A stretch of DNA of 33,545 nucleotides from Promethearchaeota archaeon (GCA_030667705.1 DAOUVJ010000011.1:1-33545), one strand, 5' to 3'; shown: positions 15,376-24,611, counted from the first letter of the stretch. Notes: generated by a model not told the origin, from the sequence alone. Program-made: numbers and translations.

Positions 15376-15699
15376 CTATTTGTAGTCATTTCTCGCAGGA
15401 TTAAAGACATCAATAACTTCCGAATCTTCGAGTATAAACGCTCCATGTTTTTCATTTGAGTTAAAAATATAACTATCTCCCTCTTGTGCAATAAATTCTG
15501 ATTTTTCTGTAAAGAAACGTAATTTTCCTTTAATAACATAACCAACTTGATGTTGATCGTGGGAGTGTAATGGGACTTCAGAGCCTTTTTCAAGATAAAA
15601 ATGACAGAGCATTAAATCCTCATTATAGGTTAAAGTCCTTCTAAATATTCCATCTAAAGCTTTTACTGCTTGGATATCTCTCTTACTAATTTTATTCAT
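15376..15699 (-). CDS. Small cupin-domain protein
   Basis: A single cupin barrel of 107 aa. The first motif shows PLHSHDQHQVGYVIKGKLRF, giving two His and a Gln as candidate metal ligands, and the second shows GDSYIFNSNEKHGAF with a third His. Cupins of this size include isomerases, sensors and enzymes acting on small metabolites, so no substrate can be stated. The gene is on the strand opposite its neighbours and is convergent with the small membrane protein gene. Confidence 0.82.
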   Translation of the reverse strand: MNKISKRDIQAVKALDGIFRRTLTYNEDLMLCHFYLEKGSEVPLHSHDQHQVGYVIKGKLRFFTEKSEFIAQEGDSYIFNSNEKHGAFILEDSEVIDVFNPARNDYK

Positions 15700-16113
15700 A
15701 ATTTCCTAAAAATAAACTTATTTTTTTTAAAATATACTCGTATTTAGTTTTCAATCAAATATATAATCTCATAAATAAATCTAAAAACCATCGATGACGA
15801 CATTTTTTTAACTTGGAGGGATATAATAATAAAAAACATCAGAACATCGATTTTACATGATGTAGTATGTTTAATAATAGTATATTGCTCAACCGATTTT
15901 AAAATTACTTTCAGATAATTGATAAAATAACTTTATATTGGAGAAACGAATAAATTTTTATATTAAAAAGTGTAAAATATTTACGATAAAGATTAATTGG
16001 TTATACTTATTATACCTATCAAGTAAGCCGACAAAATAAATTAACCGTTAATCCATTATCAAGAAATAAATTTGTATAAGAATATTTAATATTGAAAAAT
16101 TAGATGGAAAAAT
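15700..16113. other. Long intergenic region, no gene seen
   Basis: About 410 nt of AT-rich DNA between the divergent cupin and nrdD genes. It must carry both promoters, and several TATA-like strings are present (for instance around 15960-15985 and 16085-16100), but none can be singled out. A short open frame around 15829-15920 lacks a start codon. I see no RNA gene. Confidence 0.5.
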
Positions 16114-18243
16114 ATGGTTTTAATTCGTGAATCAGAAGCAATAGAAGAAAATAGAAATAAATTAGGAAAGAAAGGGTTTTTAAATAATTTATTGCCAAGA
16201 GTCTTTAGAACTGAAGGAGACGTAGTAACATTTGAGCCAAAAAAGATAGAAGAGAGTATAATAAACGAAACAGGTATAGACCCTCATTCTGCTAATAAAA
16301 TAACGCAATTAGTTGTTCGAAGGATCATTTCTTCGGGAATGAAATTTCTCTCGGGACCACACATTAGAGAAATAGTATGCTCAATTTTATCTGAAGAACA
16401 TTATGAAGAGGCACGAAAATTATATACTCGAATTGGAATGCCTTTAATGGATTATGAAGCCATTTTAGAAAATGGGATTAATGAAAATGCAAATCAGGAC
16501 ATGAATCCTGAAAGCATTCACCATTGGGCAGCAAATCGGATTTCAGATGAATATGCTCTTTTGAGAATTTTAGATTCTGAAGAAGCTCATGCTCATTTAT
16601 ATGGTGATATTCATATTCATATGCTTAGGTATTTTGATTTGAGACCCTTTTGTCAAGAATGGGATCCGAGGATGATTTTGGAACACGGATTACCCCCAGT
16701 AGACAGTTGGGCACATTGTAGTAAGTCTGGACCTGCAGGAAGTTTAAGGGTTGCAGTAACCCATCTAGCAAAATGGTTAGGGATTATTCAAGGCGAATTT
16801 TCAGGTGGGCAAGGATATGACTATATAACGACATTTCTAGCGCCTTATGCAAGAGGTTTATCGAAGAGAGAAATTGAACAATCTATGCAGTGTTTAATTT
16901 TTGAAACAAACCAAATTTTCGCTGCACGTGGTGGACAGGTCCAATTTACATCAATTTCTTGCACTCCTACTATCCCTGATGGATTAATTGAGATCCCGGC
17001 CATTGGTCCTTATGGAAAAATAAATGGTACCTATGGCGATTATAAGAATGAATGCTTGGAACTCTTTGATGCTTTAACTGATGTATATATTCAAGGTGAT
17101 CATAATGGAAAACTTTTTGCATTTCCGAAACATGAGATTAAAATAAAGAAAGAATGGCTTAGTGAGTTTGAATCTTCTTACTTGAAAGTTATGGAAGAGG
17201 TCTCAACGATGGGCACACCATATTTTCTTAATATGTGTCCAGATTGGATGCTTGATAAAATTCACAGTTGCCAGAAATTTTTAAGCAGTAAGCAAATCAT
17301 TCAGCAATGCATTTTAGATCCAGAAAAAAGGAAAAATGCTAATATTTGGGAAAACTACGTGACTATAGGCTCTTTACAAAGTGTGAGCTTAAATTTACCT
17401 AGATATGCATATCTTTCTAATAACGAGGAGGATTATTTTCATATTTTAGATGAAAAGATGGAATTAGCATCAAGAATTTTGAGAAAAAAATGGAATTTAA
17501 TGGAAAAAAGATTGAAAACAGGTCATTTACCTCTATGTAGCGGTAAGATTAATGGTGAAACGATTTTTAAATTGAAAGATCAAAACCTTTCTATTGGTTT
17601 TACAGGATTGAATGAAGCTGTTCAAAGTTTAACTAATTTCGAATTGCATGAAAACGAAGAAGGTTATTCTTTAGGAAAGAGAATTCTTGAATATATGGTA
17701 GGTAAATGTAATGCCATGACAGAAAGAGATGGAAGATCGTATTCTCTTTGGGAACAGCCTAGCGAATCGGCGAGTAACCGATTAGCTAAGTTGGACCTTA
17801 AACACTTTCCAAAAAAAGCGATAACACAATCTTCTGGAGATTCTTCTTACTACACTAATTCAGGTCATATTAGATACGATGCGAACATTCCATTATCTAA
17901 GCGAATAAAATTACAAGGCGATTATCATCCCATAGTGGAAGGAGGGGTGATAACTCATATTTGGGTTGGCGAGCAAAAACCAGACATTCATAGGTTATGG
18001 GAACTGACAAAAAGCATCTGCTTGAATACAAATACGGGCTATTTTGCATATACTCTTGATTTTACTTACTGTCCTCATTGTAGAAAGATGTTCCGAGGGG
18101 GAGATTTTAAATGCCCTCATTGTCATTCTGAAGATGTAAAGGTTTACTCCAGAATTACGGGATATTATAGTGAAGTAAATAGATATAATCATGGTAAAAG
18201 AGCAGAATGGGAAACTAGAAAACGAGAAAAATTAAATTTTTAA
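16114..18243 (+). CDS. nrdD: Anaerobic ribonucleoside-triphosphate reductase (class III)
   Basis: NrdD reduces NTPs to dNTPs under anoxia using a glycyl radical. An ATP-cone-like regulatory domain occupies about residues 35-130 (VTFEPKKIEESI, ARKLYTRIGM). The catalytic barrel follows, with ANRISDEYALLRIL, GDIHIHMLRYFD, an SISCTPT cysteine segment and FLNMCPDW. The C-terminus has a four-cysteine zinc site (C653, C656, C667, C670) and the radical loop SRITGYY, where Gly683 would carry the radical. The length of 709 aa is normal. No activating enzyme NrdG is adjacent. A MazG-like gene follows by 45 nt, making a plausible nucleotide-metabolism unit. Confidence 0.94.
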   Translation: MVLIRESEAIEENRNKLGKKGFLNNLLPRVFRTEGDVVTFEPKKIEESIINETGIDPHSANKITQLVVRRIISSGMKFLSGPHIREIVCSILSEEHYEEARKLYTRIGMPLMDYEAILENGINENANQDMNPESIHHWAANRISDEYALLRILDSEEAHAHLYGDIHIHMLRYFDLRPFCQEWDPRMILEHGLPPVDSWAHCSKSGPAGSLRVAVTHLAKWLGIIQGEFSGGQGYDYITTFLAPYARGLSKREIEQSMQCLIFETNQIFAARGGQVQFTSISCTPTIPDGLIEIPAIGPYGKINGTYGDYKNECLELFDALTDVYIQGDHNGKLFAFPKHEIKIKKEWLSEFESSYLKVMEEVSTMGTPYFLNMCPDWMLDKIHSCQKFLSSKQIIQQCILDPEKRKNANIWENYVTIGSLQSVSLNLPRYAYLSNNEEDYFHILDEKMELASRILRKKWNLMEKRLKTGHLPLCSGKINGETIFKLKDQNLSIGFTGLNEAVQSLTNFELHENEEGYSLGKRILEYMVGKCNAMTERDGRSYSLWEQPSESASNRLAKLDLKHFPKKAITQSSGDSSYYTNSGHIRYDANIPLSKRIKLQGDYHPIVEGGVITHIWVGEQKPDIHRLWELTKSICLNTNTGYFAYTLDFTYCPHCRKMFRGGDFKCPHCHSEDVKVYSRITGYYSEVNRYNHGKRAEWETRKREKLNF

Positions 18244-18288
18244 AACTAATTCTATTTATAAAATGAAAATAGAATTCTTAATTATATT

Positions 18289-18606
18289 ATGAAGAAAAAC
18301 ATTTCCTTTGATGAAATTCAATCTCAAATAAACGATTGGATCCATAATCATGGGGATTATTGGTCACCACTTTCAATGCTCAGTGCAGTAATGGAAGAAT
18401 TAGGTGAACTTGCTAGAGAAATAAACCACCAAGAAGGATTTAAGCCGAAGAAATTACAACAATCAGAATCGAAATTGGAAGAAGAATTGGGAGATCTTCA
18501 ATTTTCAATAGTTTGCATTGCAAATTATTATAAAATCGATCTCGTCGATGTTTTAATGAAAACTATGAAAAAGTATTTTAAAAGAGATTTTATTAGATTT
18601 GAGTAA
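18289..18606 (+). CDS. MazG-like nucleotide pyrophosphohydrolase
   Basis: A 105-aa all-helical protein with the MazG/all-alpha NTP-pyrophosphatase metal site: MEELGELAREI supplies the EExxE motif and EEELGDLQFSIV supplies the ExxD motif. Such enzymes hydrolyse (d)NTPs to monophosphates and pyrophosphate, often for pool cleaning. Its position directly after nrdD suggests control of dNTP levels. The single-domain size is typical of short MazG-like proteins. Confidence 0.85.
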   Translation: MKKNISFDEIQSQINDWIHNHGDYWSPLSMLSAVMEELGELAREINHQEGFKPKKLQQSESKLEEELGDLQFSIVCIANYYKIDLVDVLMKTMKKYFKRDFIRFE

Positions 18607-18690
18607 TAATTTCTATTCTGATGGCACATACTTATAAAATTTTAATTGGTTGCATGTTTCTATATTCTATAAAACGAATTTGGAGCAATA

Positions 18691-19863
18691 ATGTTAAAAG
18701 AAGGTCTTACTAAACAGGAAATAACTGAAATTTTGGAAAAGAAGCTCAAACAAGATTTTTCTTACGATTCGGGATCAATATTAGGATCGATGTGTACGTA
18801 CCCAAACGATTTTGGGAAGGAAATCTACATGAAATATATTGCTAAAAATCTTGGTGACCCTGGTTTATTTTTAGGAACAACAAAATTAGAAGAAGAACTC
18901 ACTAAAGAAATTGGGAGTTTGTTCAACGGAAAAAACATTACTGGAACATTTACTACGGGAGGATCAGAAGCCAATGTTATAGCTATGAGAATTGCTAAGA
19001 AACTACATCCTGAGATATCTGAACCTGAAGTAGTCCTACCTATTTCTTCTCACATCTCTTTTGATAAAGCGGCAGATCTATTAGGTATAAAATTGAGGAA
19101 AGCAAAATTAAAGGAGAACTTTGAATTAGATCTTGACCACTATGCGAGTTTAATTAATAATAATACTTGTGGAGTAGTGGGGATTGCTGGAACAACAGCA
19201 TTAGGATTAATTGACCCGATAAAAGAAATAGGAAACTTAGTACAAGATAAAGATATCTATTTTCACGTAGATGCTGCTTTTGGAGGTTTCATTTTACCCT
19301 TCTTAAAGAACCTTGGCTACAAAGTTCCTTCATGGGATTTTTCTGTGAAAAATGTAGACTCTATAACAGCAGATCCACATAAAATGGGTCTCGGAATTAT
19401 TCCTTCTGGTGGATTTTTCTTGAGAGATGAATCAATTTTACAAAAGACGGGATTTGAAATTCCATATTTAGCGGGAGGAAATTTCAAGCACTTTCATTTC
19501 GTTGGAACTAGGCCAGGAGCTTCAGTAATAGCTTTTTGGGCCATAATGAAATACTTAGGTATCGATGGATTTACTAAAATGATCCAAAACTGCATGCAGA
19601 ACACTAATTATTTAGCTAAAAAAATTTCAGAAATTCAAGGGATTAAACTTGCTACAAAACCAGTTCTTAATTTAGTTGGTATTACAACAGAAGATAATGA
19701 ATCGATATGTGAAATTGACAATAAATTACGGGAAAAGAATTGGATGTTGGGTAAATTTATAGATTTTAATCTGATTAGGGTTGTAATAATGCCTCATGTT
19801 AAATATGAACATTTAACTCGATTTGTTGAGGATCTTGAAGAAATTTTAAGCGTCTCAAAGTAA
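18691..19863 (+). CDS. mfnA: PLP-dependent group II decarboxylase, MfnA-type (tyrosine/aspartate)
   Basis: A fold-type I PLP decarboxylase of 390 aa. The cofactor lysine is K231 in ADPHKMG; H121 (SSHISF) should stack on the ring and D194 (HVDAAFGG) bind its nitrogen; TTGGSEAN (88-95) binds phosphate. The GSMCTYP and NLGDPGLF N-terminal motifs fit archaeal MfnA. Family members decarboxylate tyrosine (methanofuran pathway) or aspartate to beta-alanine (CoA synthesis in Thermococcales). Since this window also has panB and ilvE and no methanofuran genes, aspartate is the more likely substrate, by inference. A GGAG motif five bases before the ATG supports the start. Confidence 0.87.
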   Translation: MLKEGLTKQEITEILEKKLKQDFSYDSGSILGSMCTYPNDFGKEIYMKYIAKNLGDPGLFLGTTKLEEELTKEIGSLFNGKNITGTFTTGGSEANVIAMRIAKKLHPEISEPEVVLPISSHISFDKAADLLGIKLRKAKLKENFELDLDHYASLINNNTCGVVGIAGTTALGLIDPIKEIGNLVQDKDIYFHVDAAFGGFILPFLKNLGYKVPSWDFSVKNVDSITADPHKMGLGIIPSGGFFLRDESILQKTGFEIPYLAGGNFKHFHFVGTRPGASVIAFWAIMKYLGIDGFTKMIQNCMQNTNYLAKKISEIQGIKLATKPVLNLVGITTEDNESICEIDNKLREKNWMLGKFIDFNLIRVVIMPHVKYEHLTRFVEDLEEILSVSK

Positions 19864-19944
19864 ATCTTAATAAGAATGAAAGTAATTTTATAATGTAAGA
19901 ACTCTAAGATTTAAGAGAATACTACTTTAAGATTGAAATAAAGA

Positions 19945-20721
19945 ATGGCGAAAGATAAGAAAAAGTCATTGGGAATTAAAACAACAAGATATTTTACAAA
20001 AACTTGCTTAAATTGCAATTTTGAATATCCAAATTGGTTTACAAATTGTCCAAAATGCAATATTGCTTGGGATGAGTCGAAAAAAGAAGGAGAAGTTACA
20101 TTACCTTCTTCAAAAAAAACAATTAAAATCATAGTTAAAATTACTGAAGAAGATTTTGATGAATCACTTGAGCGAGTCCAATTGAATTTTTCTGCAGATC
20201 AAGGAAATTCATGGTATCAAATGGAAATGATAAGTAAAACGGATTATTTCATTGCAGAACTTGCAGATGTCCCTAATGGATCTACGATCATCTACTTTGT
20301 TGAAGTACGTTTAAAAAATGGAGAGATCATAGTAGAAAATAATGATGGTAATTATTACTATTACATTGTGGGATCACCTTATGAGGATGCTTCTAAATCA
20401 TCAACCATGTCCAAAAAAATTGAAAATCAAGAAACTTCTAATAAAGTAAAAATAGAGGACCTTAAAAAAGCTAAAAAACAAAAAGTAATCACTCGCCCTA
20501 TTAAACAAGAATATTTCAAACCAAAGACTGAAACGCCAAAAATACCCTCCCAAGTATCTAAAGTTCAGAGCCCTCAAAATCTAATAGATTATCGAGCAGA
20601 AGACAATTTAACGATATTTGGTAATCCTCAAACTGAAATAGATCCTGATCTTAAATTATGTCCTTACTGTAATTCTAAAATAAAGAAGATGTGGAATACA
20701 TGTCCTATTTGTGGAAAATGA
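19945..20721 (+). CDS. Protein with zinc ribbons at both ends and a central beta domain
   Basis: A 258-aa protein of unrecognised family. Cys 21, 24, 35 and 38 near the N-terminus and Cys 239, 242, 253 and 256 at the C-terminus form two ribbons with identical C-x2-C-x10-C-x2-C spacing. Between them, residues about 52-150 look like an all-beta, Ig/FN3-like sandwich (aromatic strands such as NYYYYIVG), then a basic, Pro- and Lys-rich unstructured linker (150-230). It converges, with 18 nt between stops, on a GTPase gene whose C-terminal ribbon has the same spacing. A scaffold or adaptor is plausible but inferred. Confidence 0.75.
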   Translation: MAKDKKKSLGIKTTRYFTKTCLNCNFEYPNWFTNCPKCNIAWDESKKEGEVTLPSSKKTIKIIVKITEEDFDESLERVQLNFSADQGNSWYQMEMISKTDYFIAELADVPNGSTIIYFVEVRLKNGEIIVENNDGNYYYYIVGSPYEDASKSSTMSKKIENQETSNKVKIEDLKKAKKQKVITRPIKQEYFKPKTETPKIPSQVSKVQSPQNLIDYRAEDNLTIFGNPQTEIDPDLKLCPYCNSKIKKMWNTCPICGK

Positions 20722-20739
20722 ACATTAAGTATTAAAATT

Positions 20740-22416
20740 TTAAGTTAATTTATTCCCACATTTATTACAAAAATCGTAATCAGAAGATAATGTTGCCCCA
20801 CATTGAGAACAAATTAAGAAATCTTTAGGTTTGGGTTCTTCATCTATACTTGGTTTGGAGCTGGATGTTATTACTGTGAATGAATTAGATTCTGGTTCAA
20901 TGTCTGCTATATTCGGAATAATTCTCAAAGTAGACGATTCTTCTACCTTTGGTTCCTCACTCGCTGTGAAAGATACGAATGAGGCCGATTCTTCTATTTT
21001 TACCCCTTCTGTTTTTTGCGTTAGTGCTTGAAATAACGAAGGTGTACTTGTGGTTGCATCAGATTTAGGAAAAACTAATTCTTGTTCGGGTTCTTGCTTT
21101 TTCTTTTCTTTTTTACTTTGTTTCATTTCCTCAATTAATCGATCTTGTTTTTCCTTCTCTACTTTGATTTTATTTTCTTTTTCCTTTTTCTTCTTTTCTT
21201 TTTCAAGTTTTTTCTTTTCTTTTTTAGTTTCTGGCATATCAGCTAATGATTGTGAAAGAGAAGAATCAGAAGTTAAACTTGGTTCTGGTTCAAATGTCAT
21301 TGAGGCGGGTTTAGGTTTTATAGGTTCCTCTTTTTTTGAAACGATAAACGGTATGGTCTGCGTAGTGGAGGTTTCTGCTTTTTGTGTTTTAAATTCTTTT
21401 GGAGTGGGTGCAGGAACAGGTATATTAGAAGAAAATGGAACAGCTCTTGGTTTATATGATTCTTCTACTGGAGTTTGAGAGATTTTTGATGATACCATTG
21501 TTGTTTGGGGATTTTTTATTTCTTGCGATAATATTTCTTCTGGCGTTTTAAATTCAAATTCAGCAGGATCGGGTACGGAAATTTCTGGTGTGGATGCAGG
21601 CTCAAATGATGGTATGGGGTCTTTTTTTGAATCAATTACGGGTTCTGGTACGGGAGGGGCATCGTATTTGATTTCTGGAATTGTATTAGTCTTTACGGGT
21701 TCTGGTATGGGAGGAGCATCATATTTGATTTCTGGAATTGTATTAGTCTTTACGGGTTCTGGTACGGGAGGTGCAGCATAATCGGTCATTGTTTCTAATT
21801 GATTTGATGGCATTTTTTCCTCATTATTACTTACAGGGATTTGACCGGGATTATATACAATATTGTTTAATAGTTGTGTTGGAACTCCTTGACCAATCAT
21901 CAAGCAAGCTAAGATATAGAAACAATCTCCAACGCCATCCCCTGTTTTAGCAGAAGTCTCCATATAATAGAGGTTAAAATCGCGGGTAAAATTATTAATT
22001 TCTTCAAGCGAAACCATGCGTATATCAATTAAATCACTTTTATTTCCCACAAGCAACAGAGGAATTTCAGTTTTTAGATTAGCTCTCACTTCTTCAATCC
22101 ATTGAGGTAAATGTTCAAAACTTGCTGCATTGGTAAGATCAAATACTAACACGGCTCCAAGTGAACCTCTATAATACATTGGTCGGATTGAGCTAAAACG
22201 TTCTTGACCTCCTGTGTCCCAAAGTTGGAGTTTTGCTTTGATAGGTCCTTCAATAGTATTAATTGTAATTGTTTTTACGTGAAAGTCAACTCCAATCGTC
22301 ATTTTATAATCTTCTGTAAAAAAATCCTTGGAAAAGCGTAAAGTTAGGGCAGTTTTACCTACTCCGCCATCCCCTACAACGATTGATTTAAACAAATAGT
22401 CATATTCTTCTGACAT
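20740..22416 (-). CDS. Rab-like GTPase with long disordered tail and C-terminal zinc ribbon
   Basis: Residues 1-175 are a complete Rab-type G domain: GDGGVGKT (15-22), switch I MTIGVDFHVKT (T40), WDTGGQERF (66-74), NKSD (125-128) and SAK (155-157). Gly replaces the Ala of the usual WDTAGQ. The tail of about 380 residues contains 19-residue Pro-rich tandem repeats (from about residue 213), further Pro/Ser/Thr-rich sequence, a highly charged Lys/Glu helix (about 395-450), and a terminal zinc ribbon (C536, C539, C550, C553). Eukaryotic Rabs instead end in prenylated cysteines, absent here. The ribbon may replace lipid as an anchoring or partner-binding element. Confidence 0.85.
   Translation of the reverse strand: MSEEYDYLFKSIVVGDGGVGKTALTLRFSKDFFTEDYKMTIGVDFHVKTITINTIEGPIKAKLQLWDTGGQERFSSIRPMYYRGSLGAVLVFDLTNAASFEHLPQWIEEVRANLKTEIPLLLVGNKSDLIDIRMVSLEEINNFTRDFNLYYMETSAKTGDGVGDCFYILACLMIGQGVPTQLLNNIVYNPGQIPVSNNEEKMPSNQLETMTDYAAPPVPEPVKTNTIPEIKYDAPPIPEPVKTNTIPEIKYDAPPVPEPVIDSKKDPIPSFEPASTPEISVPDPAEFEFKTPEEILSQEIKNPQTTMVSSKISQTPVEESYKPRAVPFSSNIPVPAPTPKEFKTQKAETSTTQTIPFIVSKKEEPIKPKPASMTFEPEPSLTSDSSLSQSLADMPETKKEKKKLEKEKKKKEKENKIKVEKEKQDRLIEEMKQSKKEKKKQEPEQELVFPKSDATTSTPSLFQALTQKTEGVKIEESASFVSFTASEEPKVEESSTLRIIPNIADIEPESNSFTVITSSSKPSIDEEPKPKDFLICSQCGATLSSDYDFCNKCGNKLT
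21638..21780. repeat. 57-bp tandem repeat inside the GTPase tail, about 2.5 copies
   Basis: Copies begin at 21638, 21695 and 21752, exactly 57 bp apart, and differ at only a few positions. They are in frame and encode a 19-residue unit of the type APPxPEPVKTNTIPEIKYD. The near-identity of the copies indicates recent duplication or homogenisation. Confidence 0.9.
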
Positions 22417-22662
22417 GGCGATTCGACCATTTTCTTATGAGAATTATTATAATGAACTGATATAAAATTACTAAATTGTAGTAATTATTATTATTAATAT
22501 AAGTTTAATTTATTATATTTTTACTTATTTTACTATTTTACGTTTATACCTAATACGAGAACAATTTTCCTTTGAATATACTTCTATAAGAGAAAAAACT
22601 TTTGAGAGGATATTTTAATTTTTAATGAAGGAAGAAAATGTAAATTATTTGTTTGATATTAT

Positions 22663-23562
22663 TTATTTCTTCATGATTTTGCTTAATTCAGCTGCTTCTT
22701 TATTAAGATCATTATTTTCAACCCATTCTTTTAGATCTTCTAATTGATCTCCAACATAATCATATGAATAATCTTTATTTGGATAAATAACATTTAACAC
22801 TTCATTCTTATATTGTTCTAATGCATCAGTTATAGAATCTCTCACATTTCCAAAAGATTTCAAAAATTTTGGTTTGAAATCTGTAAAGATACCTAACATA
22901 TCATGTAATACGAGAATTTGTCCATCACAATATGGTCCCGCACCTATCCCGATTGTTGGAATATCTATTTCTTTAGTTATAAGTTCTGCGATTTGCCAAG
23001 GGATACATTCTAATACTATTGAGAAAACACCCGCTTCTTGAAGATTTTTAGCATCTAATATTAGGTGTTTTGCATTTTCAATTGTTTTTCCTTGCACCAT
23101 AAAACCTCCAAACCTATATATTTTTTGGGGTGTAAGACCAATATGACCCATCACTTCAATATCTGCATCTATCATTGCTTTGATAGTAGTACAAAGTTCA
23201 GTTCCTCCTTCGACTTTTACAGCTTCTGCACCTCCTTCTTGAATGAATCTACCTGCATTTCTTACAGCCTCGTTTTTATTTATTTTATAAGATAAAAAGG
23301 GCATATCTCCAACGATTAAAGCATTTGAAACAGCTCTACTCACGGCCTTAGTATGATGAATCATTTCATCCATTGAGACAGATAACGTATTCTGATATCC
23401 CAACATAACCATCGCTAATGAATCTCCTACAAGGATTAAATCTAAATCACACGCATCAACTATTTTAGCTATAGCGTAATCATAGGCAGTAATGGTTACT
23501 ATTTTTTCTCCATTTTGCTTTTTTTCTATTAGACTCTGTATAGTAACTTTTCTTAGGGACAT
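22663..23562 (-). CDS. panB: 3-methyl-2-oxobutanoate hydroxymethyltransferase
   Basis: PanB adds a hydroxymethyl group from methylene-tetrahydropterin to 2-oxoisovalerate, giving ketopantoate, the first committed step of pantothenate synthesis. The family residues are in place: VGDSLAMVMLGY (D47), GDMPF (D86), AVKVEGG (K116, E118) and VLECIP (E185), plus GIGAGPYCDGQILVLHD. It is 299 aa, slightly longer than bacterial enzymes because of an acidic C-terminal helix. It is encoded between two GTPase genes on the same strand but with gaps of over 100 nt on each side, so it is probably a separate transcript. Confidence 0.95.
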   Translation of the reverse strand: MSLRKVTIQSLIEKKQNGEKIVTITAYDYAIAKIVDACDLDLILVGDSLAMVMLGYQNTLSVSMDEMIHHTKAVSRAVSNALIVGDMPFLSYKINKNEAVRNAGRFIQEGGAEAVKVEGGTELCTTIKAMIDADIEVMGHIGLTPQKIYRFGGFMVQGKTIENAKHLILDAKNLQEAGVFSIVLECIPWQIAELITKEIDIPTIGIGAGPYCDGQILVLHDMLGIFTDFKPKFLKSFGNVRDSITDALEQYKNEVLNVIYPNKDYSYDYVGDQLEDLKEWVENNDLNKEAAELSKIMKK

Positions 23563-23666
23563 GAGTTAACTACTATTTAATTTTGAAAAGTGATATGAAC
23601 ATTCGTTTTTATTTTTAACTAATTTAGTTTAATTATAGTCTTAAATAAGATAATAAAGTATTTTTT

Positions 23667-24611
23667 TCAAGTAAAAGCAATTTCCAATATCTTTTGGAAC
23701 TTTTCTAGTTCAATTTTTATCTCATTTATCATATTCGCTGGCATACTTACTTCTATATAAAAAATATTCTCTCCCTCTCTTGATGATACTAAGAACATTT
23801 TCACATATTCCGTTTTATCTTCTGAAATTGATACTCTATCATCAATATTCACATTATCATCCTTAAGTCTCTGAAAAAACTCTAGATCATCGTTGATTTT
23901 AGTACTAATAATCTCTTCAAATGCCCTTGTATCCATGGTTTCTTTATAATGATCTGCAATTACAATCCCTGATTCTGTATAAATTATTGCATGATTACAT
24001 TCAAACTTATCAACAAGGAGTTTTAATTCCTTACTAATTTGTTCCAAACTTAGCAATTTATTTAGAGAATAGGACATGGCTTTTGATATGGAAGAAATAT
24101 CATAATATGAAGTGTGAAAGAATTTGAAATTCATATCTTGATTTTGAGATGTGATTAAATTTTCTAACATGATAGCACGATCTTGAAAATCTGCATCATT
24201 TTTAAATTTCGGATCGTGTTTATTAAAACATATCACAACATCGTTCTTGTAGTCCATTCCTCGATAGATATTTAAAACATCATGTAAATATTGCATAACT
24301 TCATCAAACTTTAGCTCATCTTGAATATCAATGAGAAAGTAGAGATAATCAGTCTCCGAAAAATATATAGGATTACTGACGTAGATCTTTCTAAATTTTT
24401 TCTGTCCGCCCATATCCCATATGTTGATTCTATAGGTTTTGAGGAATTTAAATGAACTATAATCTATTTTTATTGTTGGTTTTAAATTTTTTACTCGTTC
24501 ATAAAAGTTATATTTCTGACGTAAAGCGATTAACGCACTGCTTTTTCCGGCATTATCTAAACCAGCGATAACTAATTTGTACTCTTTATATTTTTGCTTT
24601 CTATCTGACAT
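23667..24611 (-). CDS. Arf/Rag-like GTPase with C-terminal roadblock-like domain
   Basis: The G domain (residues about 1-190) has an Arf-type P-loop GLDNAGKS (17-24), switch I PTIKID, WDMGGQKKF (65-73) and NKHD (130-133); no clean SAK motif is seen. Residues about 195-314 form an alpha/beta domain starting LLVDKFECNHAIIYTESGIVIAD and ending in an amphipathic helix, which resembles a roadblock/longin fold. An N-terminal G domain followed by such a domain is the plan of eukaryotic Rag/Gtr GTPases in nutrient signalling. Domain identity is inferred from pattern only. The chosen start is the ATG at 24611; an in-frame TTG at 24623 would add four residues. Confidence 0.8.
   Translation of the reverse strand: MSDRKQKYKEYKLVIAGLDNAGKSSALIALRQKYNFYERVKNLKPTIKIDYSSFKFLKTYRINIWDMGGQKKFRKIYVSNPIYFSETDYLYFLIDIQDELKFDEVMQYLHDVLNIYRGMDYKNDVVICFNKHDPKFKNDADFQDRAIMLENLITSQNQDMNFKFFHTSYYDISSISKAMSYSLNKLLSLEQISKELKLLVDKFECNHAIIYTESGIVIADHYKETMDTRAFEEIISTKINDDLEFFQRLKDDNVNIDDRVSISEDKTEYVKMFLVSSREGENIFYIEVSMPANMINEIKIELEKFQKILEIAFT

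Noticed and set aside
15829-15920. Short open frame after a GGAGGG motif
   Set aside because: It has no ATG, GTG or TTG start at a suitable distance and a small size; not supported as a gene.
21050-21478. Open frame of 142 codons on the plus strand
   Set aside because: Antisense to the low-complexity Lys/Glu-rich GTPase tail; its Ser/Phe-rich composition is the expected complement of that repeat-like sequence.
21638-21780. Regularly spaced repeats that might be CRISPR-like
   Set aside because: Units are contiguous without spacers, in frame, and encode a protein repeat.
23065-23295. Open frame on the plus strand opposite panB
   Set aside because: Antisense to a well-supported enzyme gene and with no recognisable features.
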